Assembly: GCA_963755085.1 (NCBI GenBank)
Contig: CAVWIN010000008.1
Location: 124,001 to 188,000 of the forward strand
DNA: 64,000 nt
Origin: JACVRM01 sp963755085
GTDB taxonomy: Bacteria > Actinomycetota > Thermoleophilia > Gaiellales > Gaiellaceae
Direction of reading: 5' to 3'
The position numbers were made by a program, and so were the translations under genes. This document shows, in pieces, positions 45,808 through 53,825 of this stretch. The notes under the pieces were generated by a model that was not told the origin of the DNA, did not search any database, and saw only the letters and a program-made list of their open reading frames with translations. Position 1 is the stretch's first letter, and each line of letters starts with the position of its first letter.

Positions 45808-46833
45808 GTGCCCGGCGTGATCGCCCTGTCAGTCGGCCCGGAGGGGCGCTGGGAGCAGGCGGCCGGTCTCGCCGACATCGAGACCCGGGCTCCCCTGACC
45901 GCCGCGCATCGCTTTCCGATCGCAAGCGTGACGAAGACCTTCGTCGCGGCGGCCGTCCTCCAGCTCGTCGCCGAGGGAACGCTCGAGCTCGACCGTCCGC
46001 CGGAAGGGCTCGACGCGACCGTGCGCCAGCTGCTCAACCACATGAGCGGGCTGCCGAACGCGCACAGCACGGAGGAGCTGCTCGAGCTCTACCGGGGAGA
46101 TCCCACCCACCGTCCGTACGGCATCCCGCGGGAGACCGCGGCGCTCGTGCTGGGCAAGCCGCGCCTCTTCCCGCCCGGCGAGGGCTGGTCGTACTCGGGG
46201 AGCAACTACCTCATGCTCGGGCTGCTCATCGAGGACGTGGCCGGCTCGACGCTCCGCCGTGAGCTGCAACGCCGGATCTTCGAGCCGCTCGGCCTGGCAG
46301 GGACCGACCTGCCCGACGCGCTGCCGAAGGACCTCGCACGCGGGTATCTCCCACCCGACAACCCACTGTTGCCCACGCCCGGTCCGGGCCTCGTCGACGT
46401 CACAGAGGTTCTTCCGGGCGACTACGCCGGCGGTGGGATCGTGTCGACGGCAGACGACGTCTCGCGCTTCCTGCGGGCGCTCCTCGGCGGTGAGCTCATC
46501 GCGCCGGAGCTTCGCCCCGAGCTGCTGCGCACGGTCGTCTCGGACTGGGACGAGAGCGCCGGCTACGGGCTCGGGATCGAGGAGATCACCTCGATCGCAG
46601 CGGAGACTTCGCCGTGCGGGACCGCCTGGGGGCACCTCGGCTTCACGCTCGGGCACACGACGATCGCGCTGTCGAGCGAGTCGGGCGATCGCCAGGGCGT
46701 CGCGCTGTTCACCACACACCCGCTCACGCAGGAGACCTGGGACGCGATGGCGCGGCTCGCCTGGGCCTGCTACTGCGGCATCAGCCCGGAAACACCACCT
46801 GCGCCCGGAGCCCTCCCTCCGTCGCCAGCGTGA
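45808..46833 (+). CDS. Serine hydrolase, class C beta-lactamase/penicillin-binding fold
   Basis: At least 341 residues. The nucleophile motif SxxK is IASVTKTF, the second motif YSGSNY stands for YxN, and HLGFTLGHT is near the third motif. No signal peptide is seen, so it may be a cytoplasmic esterase-like family member. GTG 45808 is the only usual in-frame start, but family-like sequence (DSTALDGYLEAVLAAGVPGV) extends upstream to an ATA at 45754; a substitution from ATG or an indel after ATG 45732 may hide the true start. Its tail overlaps the convergent kinase gene by about 50 bases. Confidence 0.8.
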   Translation: MPGVIALSVGPEGRWEQAAGLADIETRAPLTAAHRFPIASVTKTFVAAAVLQLVAEGTLELDRPPEGLDATVRQLLNHMSGLPNAHSTEELLELYRGDPTHRPYGIPRETAALVLGKPRLFPPGEGWSYSGSNYLMLGLLIEDVAGSTLRRELQRRIFEPLGLAGTDLPDALPKDLARGYLPPDNPLLPTPGPGLVDVTEVLPGDYAGGGIVSTADDVSRFLRALLGGELIAPELRPELLRTVVSDWDESAGYGLGIEEITSIAAETSPCGTAWGHLGFTLGHTTIALSSESGDRQGVALFTTHPLTQETWDAMARLAWACYCGISPETPPAPGALPPSPA

Positions 46834-48187
46834 GCGTGCCGCGCAGCTCGTCCCGCACGAGCGCGCGGACGATCGAGAGCCCGGTTCCCTCCAGCTCGCC
46901 CGAGACCGGCCCGCCATCGTCGGAGATCGCCAGCCGCACGTCGCCGTTCTGGCGCGCGAGCTCGACGCGCACCGACGAGCCGCCGTGCTCCAGCGCGTTC
47001 TGGAGCAGCTCGCTGAACACGAGCGCCAGCGCGGTCGCACGGCTGCCGCCGAGCTCGACCGGCTGGAGATCGGTCTCGACCTGCTTCGACACGCCGAGTC
47101 CCTGCACGAGCATCGCGCGCAGCCGGTCGAGCAGGGCGGCGAGGTCGACCTCCTCGTCGCGCTGCTCCGTCAGCACCTCGTGCACGGCGGCGATGGCGAG
47201 GATGCGGTTCGCCGAGTCGCCGAGCGCCTTGGCGGGGTCGACGCCGTCCGCGGCGCGCGCCTGCAGGCGGAGCAGCGAGGCGACCGTCTGCAGGTTGTTC
47301 TTCACGCGGTGGTGGATCTCTTGCGCGAGCACGCCGCGCAGGACGGCTCGCCCGTGCTCGAGCGCCATCGCCGCCTGCTGGGCGATCGAGGCGAGCATGA
47401 GCTCGTCGTCCTCCGAGAACGGGGCGTCGCGGTCGGCGACGAGCTCGCCGATCTGCCGGCCCTTCCAGCGCAGCGGCAGGCGCACGGCGTACGCGCCGGG
47501 GCGGCCCTCCGGCCAGGCGATGCGGCCGTCCTCGAGCACGAGCGCCGCGCCCGTCGCGCCGACGGCGTCCATCGTCGTCTTCACGATCGCCTCGAGCGAC
47601 TCCTCGAGGTAGAGCGACTCGGAGACGGCTTCCGAGATGCGGGCCAGAGCCTCGAGCTCGGTGACGCGTCGCTGCGCAGCGGCGTAGAGCCGGGCGTGCT
47701 CGATCGACTGCGCCACCTGGCCGGCGATGCCGACGAGGAGCTCGATCTCCGCCTGCGTGAACTCGCGCGGCTGCCGGGTGCGGACGTTGAGCGCGCCCTC
47801 GAGCTTCTCGCGCATGAGGATCGGCACGGCGAGGATCGACTCGTACTCCTCCTCGTGCAGGTTCGGGAAGACCTTGAAGCGCGGGTCGAGGTGCGCCTGC
47901 GACGAGAGCATGACCGGCTCACGCTGCGCCGCCGCCGCGCCGGTGATGCCCTCGCCGGGCCGCATCCGCGGACGGCGGGTCTCCTCTTCGACGGCAGCGC
48001 CGTGCGTCGCGCCGAGCACGAGCTCGTCGGTGCGGTCGTCGTACAGGTAGACGAAGCAGGCGTCCGCCTCGAGCGCTTCCGCCACCTTGCGCGCGATCAG
48101 CGCAAGCACCTCGTCGAGGTCGAGCGTGGAGTTGACCGCCGCGATCGTCTCCGTCAGGAGACGCAGGTGCCGGGCGGGCGCGTCCAT
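46781..48187 (-). CDS. GAF-GAF sensor histidine kinase, HisKA_2/HATPase_c (PdtaS-like)
   Basis: 468 residues, soluble. Two GAF domains (about 15-170, with DACFVYLYDDRTDEL, and 185-330) sense a ligand or redox state. The HisKA_2 phosphoacceptor helix has LAQEIHHRVKNNLQTVASLL, and the ATPase has the N-box FSELLQNALEHGG and LAISDDGGPVSGELEGTGLS. HisKA_2 kinases pair with ANTAR regulators in several systems (PdtaS-PdtaR, EutW-EutV). The ANTAR gene 2 kb away on the same strand is the natural partner (inference). ATG 48187 is divergent from the membrane protein gene at 48233. Confidence 0.92.
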   Translation of the reverse strand: MDAPARHLRLLTETIAAVNSTLDLDEVLALIARKVAEALEADACFVYLYDDRTDELVLGATHGAAVEEETRRPRMRPGEGITGAAAAQREPVMLSSQAHLDPRFKVFPNLHEEEYESILAVPILMREKLEGALNVRTRQPREFTQAEIELLVGIAGQVAQSIEHARLYAAAQRRVTELEALARISEAVSESLYLEESLEAIVKTTMDAVGATGAALVLEDGRIAWPEGRPGAYAVRLPLRWKGRQIGELVADRDAPFSEDDELMLASIAQQAAMALEHGRAVLRGVLAQEIHHRVKNNLQTVASLLRLQARAADGVDPAKALGDSANRILAIAAVHEVLTEQRDEEVDLAALLDRLRAMLVQGLGVSKQVETDLQPVELGGSRATALALVFSELLQNALEHGGSSVRVELARQNGDVRLAISDDGGPVSGELEGTGLSIVRALVRDELRGTLTLATEGGLRAQVVFPG

Positions 48188-48232
48188 CGCTGCGAGTCTA
48201 GGTGTCCGATTTCCCGGGTACCCTCGCGGGCG

Positions 48233-48664
48233 GTGTATCACACCCTGCTGTTCCTGCACGTCCTGCTCGCGTTCACGCTCGTTGCGGCCGTGACGCTCTT
48301 CTGGGCGCTGATCCTGGGGACGCGGCCGGGACGTATGTCGCTTACCCCCGCCGCCGCCATGTGGCTGGGACGCGCCGGCGCGATCGTCGTCGGCATCGGC
48401 GCGGTCGGCGTCCTGATCTTCGGCATCTGGCTCGCGATCGAACGACCGGAGTACCACCCGTGGGACGGCTGGATCATCGCCTCCCTGATCCTCTGGGTGA
48501 TCGCCGTCGGCACCGGCCAGCGCGCCGGCCGCTGCTTTCAGCAGGCGGCGATAAACCGGGATGAGGCGGCTGTGCTCCGCCGGAGCGGCCTGCAGCTGCA
48601 GACGGTCGCGGGCATCTGTCTGATCCTGCTCCTCGTCATGATGGTCTGGAAGCCGGGCGCATGA
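48233..48664 (+). CDS. DUF2269-like four-helix membrane protein
   Basis: 143 residues from GTG 48233. Hydrophobic segments LLFLHVLLAFTLVAAVTLFW, MWLGRAGAIVVGIGAVGVLI, WIIASLILWVIAVGTGQRAG and VAGICLILLLVMMVWKPGA give four helices; a conserved His lies in helix 1 (FLHVLLA). The fold resembles DUF2269/CopD-like small membrane proteins. Role unknown. It overlaps the next gene by four bases, and both have the same topology, so they probably form a complex. Confidence 0.75.
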   Translation: MYHTLLFLHVLLAFTLVAAVTLFWALILGTRPGRMSLTPAAAMWLGRAGAIVVGIGAVGVLIFGIWLAIERPEYHPWDGWIIASLILWVIAVGTGQRAGRCFQQAAINRDEAAVLRRSGLQLQTVAGICLILLLVMMVWKPGA

Positions 48665-49125
48665 CGCTGGCCTCGATTCGGCCGGACGGCGCCTGGGAGG
48701 CCTCGCTCTTCCTGCATGTGGCCGGCGCGATGCTGCTCGTCGGCGGCCTGTTCGTCGTCAGCGCGTCCCTGGTCTATGCGTGGCGAGCGACGGACGACGC
48801 CGAGGAAGCGAAGATCCGACGATTCGGCTACCTCACCCTCTTCTTCGTCGTGCTGCCGGCGTTCTTCGCAATGCGGATCGGAGCCGCGTGGGTGCTCAGC
48901 GCCTCGCCCTACAACAGCGACCAGAACTGGGTCGGCATCGGGATGATCATCTCGGACGCCGGGTTTCTCGTCCTGATCATCAGCCTGATCCTCGCCGGCA
49001 TCGGCATCCGCCGCATGCGCTCAGGCGGAGGCCGCGCGGGCGCGCGGGTGGTCACGGTTCTGAGCGTCGCGCTTCTGATCGCATATGTGGTCGCGATCTG
49101 GGCGATGACGACGAAGCCCACGTGA
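48661..49125 (+). CDS. DUF2269-like four-helix membrane protein
   Basis: 154 residues. EASLFLHVAGAMLLVGGLFV (helix 1 with His), YLTLFFVVLPAFFAMRIGAA, IGMIISDAGFLVLIISLILA and VVTVLSVALLIAYVVAIWAM. It is similar in layout to the preceding gene product and is coupled to it (ATGA). Membrane partner proteins of unknown role. Confidence 0.75.
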   Translation: MTLASIRPDGAWEASLFLHVAGAMLLVGGLFVVSASLVYAWRATDDAEEAKIRRFGYLTLFFVVLPAFFAMRIGAAWVLSASPYNSDQNWVGIGMIISDAGFLVLIISLILAGIGIRRMRSGGGRAGARVVTVLSVALLIAYVVAIWAMTTKPT

Positions 49126-49193
49126 CGCCCGCTAACAAACCCCTTACGGGTTCGGACGCATTCTCTTTGCAGCCTGGGAGTACGGTCGGTGCC

Positions 49194-49448
49194 GTGAGCA
49201 CGATCGACGTCGATCTCCGTACGACGGTCGGCTTCCGCGTCACCGACGCGGCGGGCCGCCTCCTCGGGCGCGTCGAGTGCCCGATGTACGGGACGCGCCC
49301 CGACAAGCCCGATGCATTGTCGGTGCGCGCGCGGCGTTTCTTCGCCTCGCGGCGGATGGTGCCGGCGGACGCGATCTCCGGGATCGACGGCGCCGAGCGG
49401 CGCATCGACCTGCGCGTCGACCGCGACGCGCTTCCCCGCTTTCTCTAA
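49194..49448 (+). CDS. Small PRC-barrel-like protein (84 aa)
   Basis: GTG 49194. TVGFRVTDAAGRLLGRVECP, FFASRRMVPADAISGIDGAE and RRIDLRVDRDALPRFL resemble the beta-barrel PRC domain found in ribosome-maturation and photosynthetic proteins. A free-standing 84-residue PRC protein of unknown function. TTCGGACGCATTCTCTTTGC upstream has no clear promoter. Confidence 0.65.
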   Translation: MSTIDVDLRTTVGFRVTDAAGRLLGRVECPMYGTRPDKPDALSVRARRFFASRRMVPADAISGIDGAERRIDLRVDRDALPRFL

Positions 49449-49477
49449 GCGCTCCGGACCGAGCCACTAACGACCAC

Positions 49478-49800
49478 GAGCTGCCTCATAAGAGTGCAGC
49501 TCGCGATCGGCCGTCAGCGGCTCCGCCGTCCGCCAAGTCAGCGGAGCCGGTGAACGACCCCATTCTGCCCCTTTTTCGGCGTCCGCGTCTACGTGTCCCC
49601 AAGAGACACCCCGAGGGAGGGGCCAGGGAACCGCAGGTTCCCAAGAAAGGACGCCCTCGGCAGACCACCAACAATCACCGCCGAAGCCGGACTTGCTCCG
49701 GCGAGAGGCTCACGTCCGAGAGGCAGCCATTGGAACGCCCCCAGGAAGTGGCGGCTCCTGAAACAACGCGAATACAGCCGCCGCCCGCAAGGAGGGGGCC
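49478..49800. other. Hairpin-rich intergenic region, candidate structured RNA
   Basis: In the 400-bp gap between a plus-strand and a minus-strand gene I find six stem-loops: CGAGCTGC/GCAGCTCG (49478-49504), CGGCTCCGC/GCGGAGCCG (49519-49550), GTGTC/GACAC (49594-49610), CCCGAGGG closing at 49655-49661 around GGGAACC-GCA-GGTTCCC, GCCGG/CCGGC (49687-49703), and GCCCCC/GGGGGC (49738-49800) around GGCGGCT/AGCCGCC. No frame here looks coding. It could be a small RNA read rightward into the terminator at 49802, or stacked terminators. Confidence 0.55.
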
Positions 49801-49801
49801 A

Positions 49802-49830
49802 ACGGGGGAACCAGGGGTTCCCCCGTTTTA
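49802..49830 (+). terminator. Strong intrinsic terminator
   Basis: AACGGGGGAACC and GGTTCCCCCGTT form a perfect 12-bp stem with a three-base loop, followed by TTTTAG on the plus strand. Its orientation fits transcripts coming from the left, although the last gene stops 350 bases earlier, and it lies 18 bases beyond the end of the convergent glnA. Confidence 0.85.
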
Positions 49831-49848
49831 GCCGGCCCCGAAACGCGC

Positions 49849-51213
49849 CTAGAGAACTGCCAGGTAGCGCTGCATCTCCCAGTCGGTGAGCTGCACGCGG
49901 TAGTCGTCCCACTCGCCGCGCTTGAGCTCGACGTAGCGGTCGAAGATGTGCGGCCCGAAGGCCTTGCGCACGAGCTCCGAGCCGGCGAGCTCAGTGATCG
50001 CCTCGCCGAGCGTCTCCGGCAGCGCGACGATCCCGCGCTCTGCCCGCTGCTCGGCGGTCAGGTGGTACAGGTTCGTCTCCATCGGCTCGGGCAGCTCGTA
50101 GCCCTTCTCGATCCCCTCGAGCCCCGCATGGAGCAGCGCGGCGAACGTCAGGTACGGGTTGCACGCCGGATCGGGACAGCGGATCTCGGCGCGGGTGGCC
50201 TGCTCGTTCCCGGGCTTGTAGAGCGGGATCCGGATCAGGGCCGAGCGGTTGCGCCGCGACCAGGCGACGTAGACCGGGGCCTCGTACCCGGGCACGAGCC
50301 GCTTGTACGAGTTGACCCACTGGGCGAACACAGCCGAGATCTCGCGGGCATGCCGGAGCTGCCCGGCGATGAAGCCCTTGCCCACGTCGGACAGGCTCCA
50401 CTTGTCGTCCGCGTCGAAGAAGGCGTTCCGCCCGTCGCTGAAGAGCGACTGATGCGTATGCATCCCGGAGCCGTTCTCGCCGAAGATCGGCTTCGGCATG
50501 AAGGTCGCGTGGTAGCCGGCCTTCTTCGCGATCTCCTTGACGATCAGCCGGTAGGTGAGGGTGTGGTCGGCCATCTCGAGCGCCGGCGCGAAGCGCATGT
50601 CGATCTCGTGCTGCGACGGGCCGACCTCGTGGTGGACGTACTCGATCGGGATCCCGACCGACTCGAGCGCCCGGACGGTCTCCTGGCGCAGCTCGCTTGC
50701 GGCGTCCAGCGTTGTCATCGCGAAGTAGCCGCCCTCGTCGAGCGTCTTCGTCCCGTTCGAGTCCTCGAAGAGGAAGTACTCGAGCTCGGGCCCGACGTTG
50801 AACGTGTCGAAGCCCATCGACTGCATCCGCTCGAGCGCCCGGCGCAGGACGTAGCGCGGGTCACCCTCGTACGGCTCGCCGTCCGGCGTGACGACGTCGC
50901 AGATCATGCGCCCGACACGCGTCTCGCCCTCCTTCCAGGGCATCACCTGGAACGTGCCCGGGTCCGGGATCGCGACCATGTCCGACTCCTCGATCGCGTT
51001 GAAGCCGGTGATCGACGAGCCGTCGAAGCCCATCCCGTCGTCCAGCGCGCCTCCGAGCTCCGACGGGGTGATCGCGAAGCTCTTGAGGTGGCCCTCCAGA
51101 TCCGTGAACCAGAGCAGGACGAACTCGACCCCCTCCTTCTCGACGCGTTTCAGCACGTCCTTGCGCGCCTCCTCGCTCGAGGTCGCTCTGTTTCTCGTCT
51201 CGACCTGCGACAT
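49849..51213 (-). CDS. glnA: Glutamine synthetase, type I (GSI-alpha-like)
   Basis: 454 residues, 20-30 shorter than adenylylated GSI-beta. Metal and substrate motifs: GMGFDGSSITGFNAIEESDM (Asp50-type latch), NVGPELEYFLFEDSNG, HHEVGPSQHEIDMRFAPALE, FMPKPIFGENGSGMHTHQSL, and NPYLTFAALLHAGLEGIEKG. The Tyr-adenylylation loop of GSI-beta (NLYDLP) appears as NLYHLTAEQ, so covalent control is unlikely. It assimilates ammonium into glutamine. A terminator leader precedes it (51242-51277) and the SD is GGAGGAGG. Confidence 0.95.
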   Translation of the reverse strand: MSQVETRNRATSSEEARKDVLKRVEKEGVEFVLLWFTDLEGHLKSFAITPSELGGALDDGMGFDGSSITGFNAIEESDMVAIPDPGTFQVMPWKEGETRVGRMICDVVTPDGEPYEGDPRYVLRRALERMQSMGFDTFNVGPELEYFLFEDSNGTKTLDEGGYFAMTTLDAASELRQETVRALESVGIPIEYVHHEVGPSQHEIDMRFAPALEMADHTLTYRLIVKEIAKKAGYHATFMPKPIFGENGSGMHTHQSLFSDGRNAFFDADDKWSLSDVGKGFIAGQLRHAREISAVFAQWVNSYKRLVPGYEAPVYVAWSRRNRSALIRIPLYKPGNEQATRAEIRCPDPACNPYLTFAALLHAGLEGIEKGYELPEPMETNLYHLTAEQRAERGIVALPETLGEAITELAGSELVRKAFGPHIFDRYVELKRGEWDDYRVQLTDWEMQRYLAVL

Positions 51214-51241
51214 TCAAAACCTCCTCCGAAAATGCAAAAAG

Positions 51242-51277
51242 CCCCGGGCGAGAATACGCCCGAGGCCTCGTCGCCTC
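51242..51277 (-). promoter_or_regulatory. glnA leader: hexaloop hairpin overlapping intrinsic terminator (attenuator)
   Basis: On the minus strand, CCTCGGGCG-TATTCT-CGCCCGGGG is followed by CTTTTTG, an intrinsic terminator just upstream of the glnA SD. The alternative hairpin GAGGC-GACGAG-GCCTC (51277-51262) uses the 5' arm of the terminator, so the two exclude each other. A TAGGAT -10-like box lies at 51297-51292. The same GAGGC/GCCTC stem occurs at 55519-55534. Loop position 4 is G, but position 1 is G and not A. Confidence 0.65.
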
Positions 51278-51324
51278 CAACGAACTCACCCATCCTAGAC
51301 GATCCGTGCGCGTACATTCGCGTG

Positions 51325-52113
51325 GTGACCGGACGGATCCCGGCCCCGGCCTTGGAGCTGGTCGAGCTCGAGGCGTACCGGCGCTTCTTCGCCGCGGGGC
51401 ACGGCGCGCACACGGCAGAGGTCGGCGGTGCAGCACTGCTCGCGCTGCCGGGCATCCCCTCGACGATGCTCAACCGTGTGGCCGGGCTCGGCCTCGCGGA
51501 GCCCGCCGGCGAGCGGCATCTCGACGACATCGCGGCGTTCTTCGAGTCGTTCGGCGTCGAGTACGCGATCGCGGTCGCGCCGCAGGCGCAGCCGGCCGAG
51601 CTGACCGGGCTGCTCGCCGAGCGCGGGTTCGCGTCCGGCTTCGCGTGGACGAAGTTCACGCGCGCGGCCGACGAGGCGACTGCCTCGATCACGGACCTGC
51701 ACGTGAAGCTGGTGGATGCGAACGGCGGGGACGACTTCGCGCTGGTCGTCTCCGAGGCGTACGAGCTGCCCCCGGACGCCGCGAGCCTGCTCGCCGTCAC
51801 GCCGCAACTCGAGGGCTACAGCTGCTTCGTCGCGTACGCGGACGACGAGCCGGCGGCGGCAGGCGCTCTCGTCGTGCTCGGCGATACGGCGTGGCTCGGC
51901 TTCGGGTCGACGCGCCCGGCGTTCCGCCGCCGCGGCGGGCAGCGGGCGCTCTTCGCGGCCCGCGCGCGGCGGGCGGTCGAGCTGGGCGCGACGACGCTCG
52001 TGACCGAGACGGGCGAGCTCCTCCCCGATCGGCCGACGAACTCGTACCGGAACATCGTCCGGGCCGGGTTCAGGCCGGTGTACGTGCGGCCGAACTTCCT
52101 GTCGCCGGCATAG
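51325..52113 (+). CDS. GNAT-family acetyltransferase-like protein
   Basis: 262 residues from GTG 51325 (or the adjacent GTG 51322). The N-terminal part (ALELVELEAYRRFFAAGHGA, FFESFGVEYAIAVAPQAQPA) is a degenerate GNAT half; the C-terminal half has LGFGSTRPAFRRRGGQRALF, the acetyl-CoA loop, and TETGELLPDRPTNSYRNIVR. Substrate unknown. A TACATT box four bases upstream of GTG 51322 could serve a leaderless message. It is divergent from glnA and ends inside the convergent GNAT gene. Confidence 0.78.
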   Translation: MTGRIPAPALELVELEAYRRFFAAGHGAHTAEVGGAALLALPGIPSTMLNRVAGLGLAEPAGERHLDDIAAFFESFGVEYAIAVAPQAQPAELTGLLAERGFASGFAWTKFTRAADEATASITDLHVKLVDANGGDDFALVVSEAYELPPDAASLLAVTPQLEGYSCFVAYADDEPAAAGALVVLGDTAWLGFGSTRPAFRRRGGQRALFAARARRAVELGATTLVTETGELLPDRPTNSYRNIVRAGFRPVYVRPNFLSPA

Positions 52114-52992
52114 AGAGGTCGCGGCGCATCGTCAGCCACGCCGGCTGCTCGACGTACCCGAGCCTCGCGTTCACTCGGCGCATCGCCTCGTTGCCCTCCT
52201 GGGTGAACGTGATCAGCTCGCGGTAGCCGTGCGCGGCGGCCCAGGCGATCTGCGACTGCTTCAGCGCCGTGCCGATGCCGCGCCCGCGGTGCGTGCGCAG
52301 ACACGCGGTCAGCCCGTGTTCGAGCAGTCCGTCGACAGCCCGCGCCATCAGCGCCGCGAAGCCGACGACCTGACCCTTCTCCAGCGCGGCGAACGCGATC
52401 GGGCCGTCGAACTCCTCCCGCACCCAGTCGTCCCAGTCCGGTGCCGGCACGGCCGCGGAGTGCGGGAAGTCGGCCCACGCCTGGCGGGTGACGATGTAGG
52501 CGGCCGGTCGCATCTCCTCGGTGAGCTGGACGATCTCGACGCCCGCCAGCCGGGGCGGCGGGCGCTCGTCGCCCTGCAGCGTGCGGACGAGCTCCACCTG
52601 GCGGTCGACCTCGCGATAGCCGCGCTGCGTCGCGAAGCGCAGCCCGTCAGACGCCGCCTCGGACACATGGGTCGACAACGCCCCCGGGGCGAGCGCGAGC
52701 GCGTGCACCTCGAGCGGCTCGTAGAGCGCCGACCCGACGCCCCGACGCCGCGCGTCCGGCAGTACGCGGACGTCGAGGAAGAGGCGGCCGGGCGAGTCCG
52801 AGGGCGCCGCCATGGCGGTACCGACCGACCGCCCTCCCTCCTCGGCGACGAGGTAGAGCCGCTCGGGCTGGCGCGCCCAGCGCGCGGCGCCTCGATCACC
52901 TCCACCGAGACCGGCTCGCGCGGCGTGATCGCGTTCCATACCGCGACCACGCCGCGCAGTCCGTCCGCGTCGTCCGCGCGCCGGACGGCCAT
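52070..52992 (-). CDS. Tandem GNAT-domain acetyltransferase, one frameshift
   Basis: About 307 residues with two GNAT halves. From ATG 52992: ADDADGLRGVVAVWNAITPR, then an indel near 52893 leads to ARWARQPERLYLVAEEGGRS. Half 1 has DVRVLPDARRRGVGSALYEP; half 2 has TACLRTHRGRGIGTALKQSQ and NEAMRRVNARLGYVEQPAWL. Both acetyl-CoA loops look intact, as in the MshD-like tandem class, but a mycothiol role is not supported. The ATG overlaps the ABC-2 permease stop (TAATG). Confidence 0.78.
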
Positions 52993-53825
52993 TAGCCCGA
53001 CCGCTTCAGCTTCCCGTGCCGCTTCGCGTGGATCTCGCCGCGCCGGAAGATCTCGAGGCCGAGCGGGACCGCGACCGCGCCGATGATCAGCAGCGGCCAG
53101 ATGAACTGCCACATCTGGGTCACGCCCCAGCCGTCGAGGATCGCGTGCCGGATGCCCGCCAGCGCGTAGGTCGCCGGCGAGATCTTCGACAGCCACTGCA
53201 TCCACTCCGGCAGCACCGACACGGGGTAGTAGACGCCCGAGACGACGAGCAGGATGCCCTGCCCGACGAACCCGATCTGCATGCCCTTCTCCGGCGAGAT
53301 CAGCGGCAGGACGGCGGTCATCATCCCGATCCCGATGAACGAGACCGAGGCGATCGCGAGCACGACCAGGGCCGCCGCGAAGTTCGCGTCCGGCATGTGC
53401 AGCCCGAAGAACGCCGCGATGACGACGAACACGATCGCCGCCCGCACGATGCCGTAGAGCACGGCGAAAAAGCCCATGCCCATCAGGTGCACCGGCCGCG
53501 AGAGCGGGGCCATAAACGTGTACTCGATCGTCCCCTCCCAGCGCTCCCAGGCGACCGTCTCCACGATGATCTCGAACACGATCCCGAGGTACGACCAGAT
53601 GACCGCTCCGATGAGCAGCTGGGTCGTGACGTACTGGACGTCGATCTGCCCGCCGGTGGCCTCGATGCCGTCGGCGATGAAGACGATGGTGAGCGTGTTC
53701 GCCGCTGTCCAGGCGAAGAACGCGAGCTCCCACCACGCGTAGCGCTTGACCAGGTACCAGTTGCGCTCGAGGACGCCGCCGAGCCCGATGAACTCGTGCC
53801 GCAGCGCCTGTGCAGCCCCACGCAT
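52992..53825 (-). CDS. ABC-2 type transporter permease
   Basis: 277 residues, six membrane helices. LVKRYAWWELAFFAWTAANT, LLIGAVIWSYLGIVFEIIVE, GMGFFAVLYGIVRAAIVFVV and FVGQGILLVVSGVYYPVSVL are typical of ABC-2 permeases; WERWEGTIEYTFMAPLSRPV is the cytoplasmic loop contacting the ATPase. It forms an efflux pump with the preceding ATPase (overlap TGATG). Substrate unknown; drugs or polysaccharide precursors are usual. Confidence 0.9.
   Translation of the reverse strand: MRGAAQALRHEFIGLGGVLERNWYLVKRYAWWELAFFAWTAANTLTIVFIADGIEATGGQIDVQYVTTQLLIGAVIWSYLGIVFEIIVETVAWERWEGTIEYTFMAPLSRPVHLMGMGFFAVLYGIVRAAIVFVVIAAFFGLHMPDANFAAALVVLAIASVSFIGIGMMTAVLPLISPEKGMQIGFVGQGILLVVSGVYYPVSVLPEWMQWLSKISPATYALAGIRHAILDGWGVTQMWQFIWPLLIIGAVAVPLGLEIFRRGEIHAKRHGKLKRSG

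Noticed and set aside
49700..49740. Resemblance to the SRP RNA core (GTCCGAGAGGCAGCC)
   Set aside because: The invariant GGAAGGAAGCAGC loop motif and its paired strand are missing.
49800..49835. Possible c-di-AMP riboswitch piece (CGGGGGAACC)
   Set aside because: The partner segments of that riboswitch are absent; a perfect 12-bp stem plus T-run is simply a terminator.
49589..49912. 107-codon minus-strand frame across the hairpin array
   Set aside because: Overlaps the glnA 3' end and consists of translated inverted repeats; no ribosome site or domain.
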